Source: Phaeoceros laevis
Taxonomy: Eukaryota > Anthocerotophyta > Anthocerotopsida > Notothyladales
Direction of reading: 5' to 3'
DNA: 64,000 nucleotides
NCBI GenBank assembly: GCA_049999765.1
Contig: JBNGIQ010008438.1
Coordinates: 82,570-146,569 of the forward strand
Below, piece after piece: positions 11,601 through 21,000 of the stretch. The notes under the pieces were generated by a model. The model was not told the DNA's origin. It was given only the letters and a program-made list of their open reading frames with translations, and did not search any database. The first letter of the stretch is position 1; every line of letters starts with the position of its first letter. The position numbers were made by a program, and so were the translations under genes.

Positions 11601-12106
11601 ATGTGCTGATGTCCAACATTTATGCAAGCGCTCAGATGTGGGAGGCGGCAAAGGAGATCCAGGCTAGGAGAAAGAAATTGGGGGCATGGAAGAAGCCAGG
11701 CCTGAGCCGGTGGACTGATATCGATGGAGTGGTGCATACGTTTCTTGTGGGGGACAAGAAGCATCCGGAATGTGACGGTATCTATGCAAGGCTGGAACAG
11801 CTAGTCCCCAAAATGAAGAAGGAAGGATATGTGCCCCACCTGCAGTCATCGTTGCTGGACATCTCTGACGTTGAGAAGGAAGCTGAGCTGTGTGGGCACA
11901 GCGAGAAATTGGCTATAGCATATGCCCTGAATAAGACAGCTGAGGGGACAACCATACGAATTGTGAAAAATCTGCGGGTGTGTGAGGATTGTCACACAGC
12001 AACGGCCTACATATCAAAAGTAGAAAATCGAACTATCATTTGCAGGGATGCAAGTCGCTTCCATATCTTCAAGGAAGGAAAATGTTCGTGTGGGGACTAC
12101 TGGTAG
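8603..12106 (+). CDS. PPR-2: full-length PDF-PPR-DYW protein
   Basis: The protein has 1167 residues and starts at the family site, ATG at 8603 (ASGLDFKLTGAVFSTCAPP). It is one of the best-preserved members and a good reference. The PDF-like block is near residues 65-115 (WKQFFADPKQWWDTGRIKP, LWLNN), though the PDF triplet itself reads PVF. About seven P-L-S triplets follow, then P2-L2-S2, E1, E2, the PG box (KKPGLSRW) and a canonical DYW domain with HSEKLA, CEDCH and a CSCGDYW end. The role inferred from the class is site-specific C-to-U editing of plastid or mitochondrial RNA. No intron interrupts the coding sequence. The P motifs alternate between VVTWT and VVAWN types, which matters for predicted RNA specificity. 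Confidence 0.93.
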   Translation: MASGLDFKLTGAVFSTCAPPLPAQRQRVVPEIGGFESLSYPIGEVWCAASVEQEAAPPEELQEVPWKQFFADPKQWWDTGRIKPAPQHPVFIHKECNVGLWLNNRDTPASMELQLVTLDAESGVTSVQGHGAFPAHDGHLEVVLCRKLCESGRISDAVDALDLLVQRGCHVPNNLFYRVLKSCINDKNLVLGRHIHGLTVKSGYEGDAFLATHLIGLYASHGRLDGAMRVFSKVSKPDAYNWAAIISAYAKHGEAAEAAEAIRLYRQMCKSTEVQADDRIFSAVLKACAAIRDVVAGKEVHAHILASPGKPDRFVQAGLVNMYAKCSSLEDARRVFDKLPERDVVTWTAMIAGYAQQGLGQEALDLYKSMQHDGLTTNLVTYVCLLQACASVGVEALDEGKQLHAQIKERRLQDDAILGVSLVHMYAKCGSLEDAHRLFETIPAKDVVTWTALIAGYAQQGMGQEALSLYRSMQQEGLTPPDSVTYVCLLQACASVGLGALDEGKQLHAQIKDRGLQEDVILGGSLVNMYVKCGSLEDARSLFEKLPNKNIVAYNAILTGYAQQGMGQEALTFYRRMQNEALTPPNSVTFICLLQACASVGVGALDEGNQLHAEIKERGLQQEGVIAVSLVNMYAKCGGLKHARRLFDKLPEKNVVAWNAMIAGYAQQGMGQEALSLYRSMQQEGLNSPDCVTYVCLLQACASVGVVALDEGRQLHAQIKEQGLEEEGVLGVSLVNMYSKCGSVEDARRLFDKLLDRNVVAWNAMISGYAQQGMGQEALCLYSSMQQDGLIPNSVTYVCLLQACAAVAALPLGEQLHAEIQERGMQVDCVVGAALVNMYAKCGSMYDSHRVFDSLPERSVEAWSALLSGYARQGDSQVVFDLLHRMRLEGIHPNEITFLSVLTVCSHAGLVDKGREYFALMRTDYGINATVEHFICMVDLLGRAGHLNEALQMAKTMPFPPNDVVWNTLLGACRKWKNVEIGQEAFRGAVSVDEKGAASYVLMSNIYASAQMWEAAKEIQARRKKLGAWKKPGLSRWTDIDGVVHTFLVGDKKHPECDGIYARLEQLVPKMKKEGYVPHLQSSLLDISDVEKEAELCGHSEKLAIAYALNKTAEGTTIRIVKNLRVCEDCHTATAYISKVENRTIICRDASRFHIFKEGKCSCGDYW

Positions 12107-12226
12107 GTACAGCTTGTAACTGAACTGCATTTATGCTATATGCTCTGTTCAACTTGCAACGGCATCATCGGCAACAACGTGCAGTGCTGGCCAGTGGTGG
12201 TCGGCATTACTCCACTTTTACTTGCG

Positions 12227-12304
12227 GTATGTTTGGTCCTCCTGCTTTAGTCTCAGGTATTATGTGCGTTCGAAATAGTTCTAATTGCTTGTGCCTGTGA
12301 TCAG
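12227..12304 (+). other. Predicted 3' untranslated intron of PPR-2
   Basis: Donor TTGCG|GTATGT and acceptor GTGATCAG|TTGCC bound 78 bases. Same contexts as in paralogs. Confidence 0.55.
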
Positions 12305-12532
12305 TTGCCACAGTTTGAAGCAGAGAGGCTTGCATCTTGACTGTGTAGATGGACGACCTCAAGAAGCCAACCACTGGAGGGGGCAAAAGTTGAGTCACAT
12401 GCTGTAAATATGGCTTGGCTTTAGGGCCGGCTTTCGGGAGATGTTTATAGGGCCTGTTTTTCTCATTGCAGGTATCAACGTGCGGTGGTCAGGACTAAAT
12501 TTTGAATGCTGGCTGTAGCTGCTCAGGAAAGT

Positions 12533-12609
12533 AGAAAGGTGGCTTTCGCTGCACCTCAGCATTCTGAACATTTCGAATGCAGGCTGCCTGCAACGAAAGC
12601 CACCTTTCT
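12533..12609. repeat. Inverted repeat with nested hairpin
   Basis: AGAAAGGTGGCTTTCGCTGC at 12533-12552 pairs with 12590-12609, with one weak pair in 20. The 37-base loop holds a second 6-base stem (GCATTC at 12559-12564, GAATGC at 12575-12580). It sits in the PPR-2 trailer. It could be a foldback element, a hairpin RNA or a cruciform; nothing in the sequence decides. Confidence 0.7.
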
Positions 12610-12884
12610 GCTTGCCACAAATTGTAGCTGGTCTGTTTATGATTATGTTCGGGTCGTTTGTTGATTTTTTGACAGGGGAGACAAAACTCGACGGTATCAA
12701 CAGAGTTCTACTAAAGCAATGATAGTTAGACATACACCAAATCTTTAACTCGAAGTAAGTGATGCATCTATGTTGTATAGTGTGCTTCTACCCATCCTGA
12801 AGTCCATAATGAAGTTCATCTCGTTTACTCACCCTACGCTAACCAGATGCACTGTTATATTATTGTAACCAGATGGGGTTAAAG

Positions 12885-12925
12885 TTTCACCCGGTGAGAC
12901 TTTCACCCGGTGAGACTTTCACCCC
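12885..12925. repeat. 16-base tandem repeat, about 2.5 copies
   Basis: TTTCACCCGGTGAGAC occurs twice back to back, followed by a partial third copy. The core CACCCGGTG is nearly self-complementary. It lies about 360 bases before PPR-3. Confidence 0.8.
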
Positions 12926-13281
12926 TCAGCGCTATTGTAATCAGCTATCAGGTCAATGCACTTCCCGGCTCACCCGTCATGACAGTGCCCCCTCATTTGC
13001 ATTTCCTGATGGCCCTTCATTTGCCACAGGTGTACCCCGTCAATAAGCAAGTACCCCGTAAAACCCCCTTCCCTTCCTTCCCCTCTTGTCATGAAACACT
13101 GATTGGTGTTATGGAAGTCCCTGCGCCTTCTCCGTGGGACCAGACCTTTCCTGTCCCAGCATTTGCTTCCAAATTCCTAGCACAGTTTTCTGTGATCATT
13201 TTGACGCCTTCCATGGCGGCACGGGCACAAGAGACATGTCTCGTGCAGGCCGGAAAGGCTTAGTAAAGCAGCTAGCTCTTG

Positions 13282-16224
13282 ATGATGGCCGCTGGAATTG
13301 ATTTCAAATTGACCAGCGCAGCATTCTGCACATATTCGCCACCAATCTCCGCGCCGGAGCAGCCCATGCAAATACCAGTACCTGAGTTTGGTAGGTTGGA
13401 AGACTTGAGCTGCCCAACACGAAAGGTGTGGTGTGCAAAAAGTTCTGCATCCGGTGGGCAGGAAGCAATGCCCCATACAGAGCTGCAGGAGGCCGTGAAG
13501 AAACAGTTCTTTGCAAATCCGACACAGTGGTCGGACAAGAGACAGAGCCATCACACTCCCCAACATCCTGATTTCAAAGACAATTTGTCGAAGGTTACTC
13601 TATGGCGAAACAACCGGCACATGTATGCTCGCGTGGAATCGCGGCTAACCACGTTGGACGCTGGGACGAAGACGACTCCCGGATCTGGAATTACCTCAGT
13701 TCAAGGACATGGTGCTTTTGCAGCCCACGAGGGCCAATTGGAGGTCGGAATGTGCAGGAAACTATTTGAGGATGGACGGATTTCTGAAGCTGTGGATGCA
13801 CTGGACCTACTGGTGCAGCGAGGATGCCATGTACCCAACAATCTCTTCTATCGTGTCCTCAAGAGGTGCATCAACGACAGGAACCTGCTATTGGGCAGAC
13901 GCATCCATGCTCTTTCTGTCAAAAGCGGGTACGAAGGAGACGCATTCTTGGCCACTCACCTCATTGGTCTGTACGCTTCGCATGGGAAGTTGGAGGAAGC
14001 AAAGCGAGTGTTTACAAAAGTCTCTAGACCGGACGCCTATAACTGGGCTGCCATCATCTTCGCATATGCTAGACATGGAGAGGCTGCCGAGGCTATAGAG
14101 GCTATACGACTTTATCGAGAACTCTGCCAGTCAACAACCATCAACGCCGACGACCGTATCTATTCAGCAGTGTTGAAAGCTTGTGCCGCCGCAAGAGATT
14201 TAGTTGCCGGAAAAGAGGTCCATGCTCATATTCTTGCCTGTCCAGGGAAGGCAGATAGATTTGTTCAAGCTGGGCTGGTGAACATGTATGCGAAGTGCGG
14301 TAGCTTAGACGATGCTCGCAGACTGTTCGACAAACTCTCACAGAGAGATGTCGTAACGTGGACCGCCATGATTGCAGGGTATGCCCAGCAGGGGATGGGT
14401 CAGGAAGCCCTTGGTCTATACAGGAGTATGCAACAGGACGGCCTTACTCCTCCTGATTCTGTTACCTATGTAAGCCTGCTGCAAGCATGTGCGAGTGTAG
14501 GTGAAGAAGCTCTTCATGAGGGAAAGCAGCTGCATGCACAGATCAAAGAACGAGGACTGCAAAAGGATTCGGTTATATGCGGCAGCTTGGTTAACATGTA
14601 TGCAAAGTGTAGGAGCTTAGTGGATGCTCGCATTGTGTTTGACAATCTTTCAGACAAGGATGTAGTGACATGGACCACGATGATTGCAGGGTATGCCCAG
14701 CAGGGGATGGGTGAGGAAGCCCTTTGTCTTTACAGGAGTATGCAACAAGAAGGCCTCACTCCTCCTGGTTGTGTTACATATTTATGCCTTCTGCAGGCTT
14801 GTGCAAGTGTAGGTGTAGGGGCTCTTGATGATGGAAAGCAGCTACATGCACAGATTAACGAACGAGGACTGCAAGAGGATGTGGTTCTAGGCGGTAGCTT
14901 GGTTAACATGTATGCGAAGTGTGGTAGTTTGGGGGACGCTCGCAGTCTGTTTGACAAGCTTACAGAGAGGGATATTGTAGCTTGCAATGTGATGCTTGCA
15001 GGGTATGCTCAGCAGGGTATGGGCCAGGAAGTCCTTAGTCTGTACAGGAGTTTGCAACAGAATGGCTTCACTCCAAACTCTGTTACATATGTATGCCTGC
15101 TGCAGGCATGTGCCAGTATAGGTGTAGAAGCTCGTGAGGAGGGAGAGAAGCTGCATGCACAGATCAAGAAACTAGGACTGCAAGAGGATCTGGTTCTGGG
15201 CGGCAGCTTGGTTAACTTTTATGCAAAGTGTGGAAGCTTGCAGGATGCTCGGGCCTTGTTCGACAAACTTCCGCACAGGGATGTTGTAACATGGACCGCA
15301 ATGATTGGAGGGTATGCTCAGCAGGGGTTGGGTCAGGAAGCTCTTGGTCTCTACATGAGTATGCAACATGAAGGCCTCTTTCCCAACTCTGTTACGTTTG
15401 TATGCCTGTTGCAAGCATGTGCATTTGTAGCACATCTACCGCTGGGTAAGCAGCTCCATGCACAGATCCAGGAACGAGGATTACAAGCTGATCCAGTTGT
15501 TGGAGCTGCAGTTGTAAATATGTATGCAAAGTGTGGTAGCATGTTTGCTTCGCAGCAGGTCTTTGATTCGTTGCCTGCAAGAACCGTTGAGGCATGGAAT
15601 GCACTTATTGGTGGATATGCCCACCAAGGAGATAGTCAAGCTGTGTTTGACTTGCTTCACAGGATGAGGTTGGAGGGCATACATCCAAATGAGATAACAT
15701 TTCTGAGTGTGTTGACAGTGTGCAGTTATGTGGGTCTGGTGGAAAAAGGCCGGGAGTGCTTTGAGGCGATGAGATCAGATAATGGCATCAGTTTAACGCT
15801 GGAGCACTTCATATGTATGGTGGATCTTCTGGGGCGTGCAGGTCATCTGAAAGAGGCGCTGCAGATGGCCAAAACAATATCTTTCCCACCTAGTCATGTA
15901 GTCTGGCGTACTCTCTTAGGTGCTTGTCAAAAGTGGAAGAATGTTGATATTGGGGAACAGGCTTTTAAGGCTGCTGTTAGCATTGAGGAGGAAGATGATG
16001 CATCTTATGTGTTGATGTCCAATATTTATGCAAGTGCCGGGATGTGGGTTGCTGCAAAGGAGATGCAGGCGAGGAGAAAGAAGTTGGGGGCATGGAAGAA
16101 GGCTGGCCAGAGTTGGTGGACTGACACGGGTGGGGTGATGCACATGTTTCCTGTGCTGGACGAGAAGCATCCTTGGAGTGAAGGTATATCTTTGAGTGTC
16201 GACGAGGAAAGGTCTAGCAAATGA
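13282..16224 (+). CDS. PPR-3: PPR protein truncated before DYW
   Basis: The protein has 980 residues from the family start ATG at 13282 (MAAGIDFKLTSAAFCTYSPP). The PDF-like block near residues 70-120 is partly changed (QWSDKRQSHHTPQHPDFK: the second Trp of WW is Ser, PDF is kept). About six P-L-S triplets follow, the fewest in the family, then P2-L2-S2, E1, E2 and a PG box (KKAGQSWW, Pro replaced by Ala). The frame ends after HPWSEGISLSVDEERSSK, so the DYW domain is missing. Immediately downstream lies trailer-like sequence and then a separate DYW fragment (16346-16735). The product would be an E+-type PPR protein that binds RNA but needs a deaminase in trans, or a decaying gene. Confidence 0.85.
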   Translation: MMAAGIDFKLTSAAFCTYSPPISAPEQPMQIPVPEFGRLEDLSCPTRKVWCAKSSASGGQEAMPHTELQEAVKKQFFANPTQWSDKRQSHHTPQHPDFKDNLSKVTLWRNNRHMYARVESRLTTLDAGTKTTPGSGITSVQGHGAFAAHEGQLEVGMCRKLFEDGRISEAVDALDLLVQRGCHVPNNLFYRVLKRCINDRNLLLGRRIHALSVKSGYEGDAFLATHLIGLYASHGKLEEAKRVFTKVSRPDAYNWAAIIFAYARHGEAAEAIEAIRLYRELCQSTTINADDRIYSAVLKACAAARDLVAGKEVHAHILACPGKADRFVQAGLVNMYAKCGSLDDARRLFDKLSQRDVVTWTAMIAGYAQQGMGQEALGLYRSMQQDGLTPPDSVTYVSLLQACASVGEEALHEGKQLHAQIKERGLQKDSVICGSLVNMYAKCRSLVDARIVFDNLSDKDVVTWTTMIAGYAQQGMGEEALCLYRSMQQEGLTPPGCVTYLCLLQACASVGVGALDDGKQLHAQINERGLQEDVVLGGSLVNMYAKCGSLGDARSLFDKLTERDIVACNVMLAGYAQQGMGQEVLSLYRSLQQNGFTPNSVTYVCLLQACASIGVEAREEGEKLHAQIKKLGLQEDLVLGGSLVNFYAKCGSLQDARALFDKLPHRDVVTWTAMIGGYAQQGLGQEALGLYMSMQHEGLFPNSVTFVCLLQACAFVAHLPLGKQLHAQIQERGLQADPVVGAAVVNMYAKCGSMFASQQVFDSLPARTVEAWNALIGGYAHQGDSQAVFDLLHRMRLEGIHPNEITFLSVLTVCSYVGLVEKGRECFEAMRSDNGISLTLEHFICMVDLLGRAGHLKEALQMAKTISFPPSHVVWRTLLGACQKWKNVDIGEQAFKAAVSIEEEDDASYVLMSNIYASAGMWVAAKEMQARRKKLGAWKKAGQSWWTDTGGVMHMFPVLDEKHPWSEGISLSVDEERSSK

Positions 16225-16345
16225 GCTGCATTGATGCCAGGTGTTGTTCTCAGTGCTACCAGGCTTATTTACAACCAGATCGTCACAAGCAAATTGCGGT
16301 GGCCAGTGCTGATCGGGATTGCTCCAGGATTGCCTGCGGTACCTA
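16225..16345 (+). other. Trailer-like segment between PPR-3 and its DYW fragment
   Basis: This resembles the start of the family 3' untranslated region (GAGCTGCATTGATGCCAGGTG, CCAGTGCTGATCGG, GCTCCAGGATTGCCTGCGGT). It ends at a damaged donor (GCG|GTACCTAG) where DYW-related sequence begins. This order, trailer before DYW, shows a rearrangement. Confidence 0.6.
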
Positions 16346-16735
16346 GGTCGAGAGTGGAAGAATGTTGAGATTGGGGACACACCTGATGATGAGAAGGAAG
16401 CCGAGTTGTGTGTGCACTGCGAGAAATTGGCTATTGCATATGCCCTAAATAAAACAGCTGAGGGGACAACCATAAGAATTGTGAAAAATCTGCGGGTTTG
16501 TGAGGATTGTCATACAGCTACAGCTTACATATCGAAAGTCGAAAAGCCAACTATAATCTGCCGGGATGCAAGTCGGTTCCATCTTTATGAGGAGGGAAAG
16601 TGTTCATGTGGGGCTGCAAAAGGGATTTTTGCTATCTCTTCTCTCTGCAATCTCTCTTGCAACCAGATCTTCAGGAAGAAAACGAGCAGTTCAAGGACTG
16701 GTCGATTTGAGTGGCATTGGTTCACAGTGACCTGA
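16346..16735 (+). pseudogene. Detached DYW fragment of a PPR gene
   Basis: This open stretch encodes a short E1 piece (EWKNVEIG, from about 16353) joined directly to the DYW region (PDDEKEAELC, HCEKLAIAYALNKT, CEDCH, ICRDASRFH, KCSCG), then unrelated sequence to a stop at 16733-16735. The E2 motif and PG box between them are deleted. The zinc and catalytic positions H, E and CxxCH are present (HSE reads HCE). The final DYW is replaced by AAK from a deletion into trailer sequence. No ATG lies near the start, so it is most likely a fragment. A stand-alone DYW supplied in trans is a less likely alternative. Confidence 0.6.
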
Positions 16736-16736
16736 G

Positions 16737-16827
16737 GTATGCTCGATAACTTGAATTTTCAAGTAGCGACCTCTGGTACTATCTGCATTGAAAGTCATTG
16801 TGACTGCCTTCATCGTTCTTTGAGCAG
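16737..16827 (+). other. Predicted 3' untranslated intron after the PPR-3 DYW fragment
   Basis: Donor CCTGAG|GTATGC and acceptor TTTGAGCAG|TTGG bound 91 bases. Confidence 0.5.
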
Positions 16828-17747
16828 TTGGCACTGCTGATGAAAATATGCAGTCTCCTTTACTGTATAGAGCACTACATTTGAGAAGCCAACCAGTGGA
16901 AGGTCAAACATGGGAGTCACAAGCTGCTAATATGGCTTTGGCATTAGGGCCCAAAACCATACTTGGTGAAATTCCGTTAAGGTATGATTCATGCCTTCAG
17001 GTGTTGACATACATTGCAAACCGGGTTAGTTGCTTGTGGTGGTTACAGAGGTAACATTTTGAATGCTGGGTGCAGCTCGTCCGTCTTGTCCCTGTGGAAA
17101 GGGCGGAACAGAATCATATAAAGCTTTTAGTGTTCCTCCAGTCCCGATGGAAGGTCAAGCTTGGCTTGGATTTGTGGATCTGAGACCTCCAATTGCGTAC
17201 GTAATTTCAGGACTTTTGGTACTCAAACTGAATATTTTAATGTCTTCCCTTACTGACGACCTGGCAACTATGTTTCATCTAGGGACTACTCGAAATGGCA
17301 GGGTACAGCAGCGTACAAGAGCCAAGCAGAACTCTCCAAACCCTCACGGAACCTTAAAGCCTCGGGTCTGACTAGGCCCCGCAATGATGCATTTTTGAGT
17401 GCTTGTTTAGATGGACACCAGCTCGTGTTCGGGAGCGTGAGGAAGAAGGAATGGACTTCCTTACGTGCTGCGGGTCGTATCTACGCAGTGGCACAATGTG
17501 TGGGGGTGGTTGGTTGCGGTCGCTGACTCCCGAATTGCTGTAATCACCGGTCTGCTGCGTATTTCCGAGCTACGTAGACTATAGTTTGTTTTCATCATAG
17601 ATTTATGGCGAGCATGTGGCGGAGCTGGATAGGCAGCAATGCCGCAGCATGATCTGAACCGTTGAGATTCTGAACTATTGAGGTGAAAAAGAAGCATCCG
17701 CCACTTCAGCAGCGGCTTGGTAGACTCCGGAAGAGGTGTGACAGGGA

Positions 17748-17800
17748 TCTGGGTACCCAGTGTCTCAGTGATCGCTGTCCGAATTCGAGTAAGCAAGAGA
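17748..17800 (+). promoter_or_regulatory. Shared upstream element of PPR-4
   Basis: CTGGGTACCCAGTG, then CGCTGTCCGAATTCGAGTAA, then GCAAGAGA. It lies about 110 bases before the ancestral ATG at 17907. GGGTACCC is palindromic here. Confidence 0.5.
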
Positions 17801-18057
17801 ATAGGCAAGCGGAGTCAGAGATCTGGAAGTCAAGTGCGATCTGAGGGGCCTTCCATGGCGTCTCAAGGGCCTACAGTTCCACAGGCCAGAAAGCAGGTAC
17901 CTCTTGATGATGGCCGCTGGACTGGATATCACGATGACCGGCGGGACTCTCAGTACTTTTTTGCCACCAATCTCCGACCGAAGGCAGCGCATGCACGGAG
18001 TAGAACCTGAAATTGCTGGGTTTGAGCCCTGGAACCGTGCAGTAGGAAAGGTGTGGT

Positions 18058-21000
18058 ATGCAAAAACTTGTGCATCCGGTGGACAGGAAGCAACACCTCC
18101 AGCGGGCTGCAGGAGGTCTTATGGAAACAATCTTTTCAGATACCACACAATGGTGGGATAACAGATGGACCAAACCGAGTCCCCAGCACCCTGATTTTCA
18201 GCATAAGGAGTCGAAGGTTGCGCTGTTGTCGAACAATCCGCACAAGCCTGCTTGGGTGGACTCCCGTCTAGCAACTTTCGACACTGGATTGAAGACGACT
18301 CCCGTGTCTGGAACCACCAAAATCCGAAGAGACGGACATGAGGACTATTTGGAAGCCCGATTATGCAGGAAACTATGCGTGGATGGACAGATTTCTGCAG
18401 CTGTGGATGCATTGGAGCGACTGGTGCAGCGAGGATGCTTTGTACCCAACAATCTCTTCTATCGTGCCCTTAAGAGGTGTATCGAGGAAAAGGACCTGGC
18501 TTTGGGCAGACGCATCCATACTCTCTCTGGCAGAAGCGGGTATGAAGGAAACGCATTCTTGGCAACTCACCTTATCGGCCTGTACGCTTCGCACGGGAGG
18601 TTGGAGGAAGCAATGCGAGTGTTTACAAAGGTCTCCACACCCGACGCCTATAACTGGGCTACTATCATCTTCGCATATGCTAGACATGGGGAGGCTGCCG
18701 AAGCTGCAGAGGCTATACACTTGTATCGACAAATGTGCGAGTCTAATACAGTCCAACCTGACAACCGCATCTATGCAGCAGTTCTGAAAGCTTGTGCCCG
18801 CGCGGGAGATTTAGTTGCTGGGAAGGAGGTCCATGCTCATATTCTTGCCCGTCCGGGGATGGCAGATATATTTGTTCAAACTGGGCTGGTTAACATGTAT
18901 GCAAAATGTGGTAGCCTGATCGATGCCCGCAGCGTGTTGGAGAAACTTCCGGAGAGGAATATTGTGGCATATAATGCCTTGCTTTCTGGTTATGTCCAGT
19001 ACGGTATGGGTCGCGAAGCCCTCAGTCTTCACAGGAGTCTTCACCAAGACGACCTTTATCGGCCCACTTCTATCACATATCTATGCCTGCTGCAGGCATG
19101 TGCCATTGTAGGTGTACGGGCTCTTGATGAGGGAAAGCAGCTGCATGCACACATTGAAGAACGGGGACTTCAACAGGATGTGGTTCTACGCGGCAGCTTG
19201 GTGAACATGTATGCAAAGTGCGGTAGCTTAGAGGATGCTCGCATAATGTTCGACAAGCTTTCGGAAAGGGATGTGGTAATATGGACCGCAATGATTGCAG
19301 GTTATGCCCAGCAGGGCAGGGGTCACGAAGCCCTTAGCCTTTACAGGAGTATGCAGCAGGAATGCCTCACTCCTCCAGATTCCGTCACATATGTGTGCCT
19401 GCTGCAAGCATGTGCCAGCGTTGGTGTACAAGCTCTTCATGAGGGAAAGAAGCTGCATGCACAGATCAAAAAACGAGGACTGCAGGAGGATGTTGTTCTC
19501 AGCGGTAGTTTAGTTAACATGTATGCGAAGTGTGGAAGTTTGGACGATGCTCGTATCTTGTTTGACACGCTTCCAGACAAGGATATTGTGAAATGGACCG
19601 CGATGATTGCAGGGTATGCCAAGCACGGGATGGGTAGGGAAGCGCTCTGTCTTTACAGGGGTATGCAGCATGAAGGTCTTGCCCCTCCTGATTCTGTTAC
19701 GTATGTATGCCTGCTGCAGGCATGTGCCAGTGTGGGTGTAGGTGCTCTCAATGACGGAAAGCAGCTACATGCACAGATCAAAGATCGAGGACTTCAAGGC
19801 GATGTGGTTGTTGGCGGCAGTTTGGTAAACATGTATGCAAAGTGTGCCAACTTGGAGGATGCTCGCAGGGTGTTTGAAAAACTTCCAGAGAGGAATATTG
19901 TAGCATGTAATGCGATGCTTGCAGGGTATGCTCAGCAGGGGATGGGTCAGGAAGCTCTTAGTCTGTACAGGAGAATGCAACTGCAAGACCTCAATGCTCC
20001 CAATCGTGTCACTTATGTATGTCTGCTGCAGGCATGTGCGAGTGTAGGTTTAGGAGCTCTTCATGAGGGTAAGCAGCTGCATGCACAGATCAAACTAAAA
20101 GGGCTGCACGAGGGTGTTTTAGGAGTCAGTTTGGTCAACATGTATGCAAAGTGTGGTAGCTTGGAGGACGCTCAGGCACTGTTCATTAAACTTCCAGAGA
20201 GGAATGTTGTAGCATGGAATGCGCTGATTGCCGGGTATGTCCAGCAGGGGATGGGCCATGAAGCCCTTACTCTTTACAAGAGTATGCAGCAGGAGGCCCT
20301 CACTCTGCCCGATTGTGTTACATATGGTTGCCTGCTGCAGGCATGTGCAAGTGTAGGCATAGGAGCTCTTTACAAGGGAAAGCAGCTGCACACACACATT
20401 ACACAAGAAGGACTGCAGAATGAGGGAGGTCTAGGAGTCAGTTTAGTTAACATGTATGTAAAGTGCGGTAGCTTAGATGATGCTCGCAGAGTGTTTGACA
20501 ACCTACCAGAGAGGACTGTTCTATCATGGAATGCCATGATTTCTGGATATACCCAGCAGGGGATGGGTCAGGATGCCCTTGGTCTCTACAGCAGTATGCA
20601 ACACGAGGGCCTCACACCTGATTCTGTTACATATGTATGTTTGCTGCAGGCATGTGCCAGCGTAGGTGTTGGAGCGCTCGATGTGGGCAAGCAGTTGGAT
20701 GCAGAGATCAATGAACAAAAACTGCAGGAAGATGTGGTTCTAGGCGGCAGCTTGGTTAACATGTATGCGAAGTGTGGCTGCTTAGGGAATGCTCGCATTG
20801 TGTTTGACACACTATCAGACAGGGATGTTGTAACATGGACTGCGATGATTGCAGGGTATGCCCAGCAGGGAATGGGTCAGGAAGCCCTTAGTCTTTACAG
20901 TAGTATGAAACAGGAAGGCCTCTCTCCGAATTCTGTCACCTATGTATGCCTGCTGCAGGCATGCTCAGCTGTACCAGCTCTGCCTCTCGGGGAGCAGTTG

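Larger units (their letters stand above)
12107..13281. other. PPR-2 trailer and PPR-3 leader
   Basis: The family 3' untranslated region with its intron runs to about 12520. A hairpin-forming inverted repeat (12533-12609) and a 16-base tandem repeat (12885-12925) follow. The PPR-3 leader begins near 13200, with a CCATGGCGGCACGGGCACA stretch and then GGCCGGAAAGG. The longer upstream element seen in other members is not evident. No gene is supported. Confidence 0.55.
16736..17906. other. Trailer of the DYW fragment and PPR-4 leader
   Basis: This is family 3' flank with the short intron, the conserved TGCGTACGTAAT block near 17195 and a CGAAATGGCAGGG stretch near 17290. The PPR-4 upstream element (17748-17800) and leader follow. 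No gene is supported. Confidence 0.55.
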
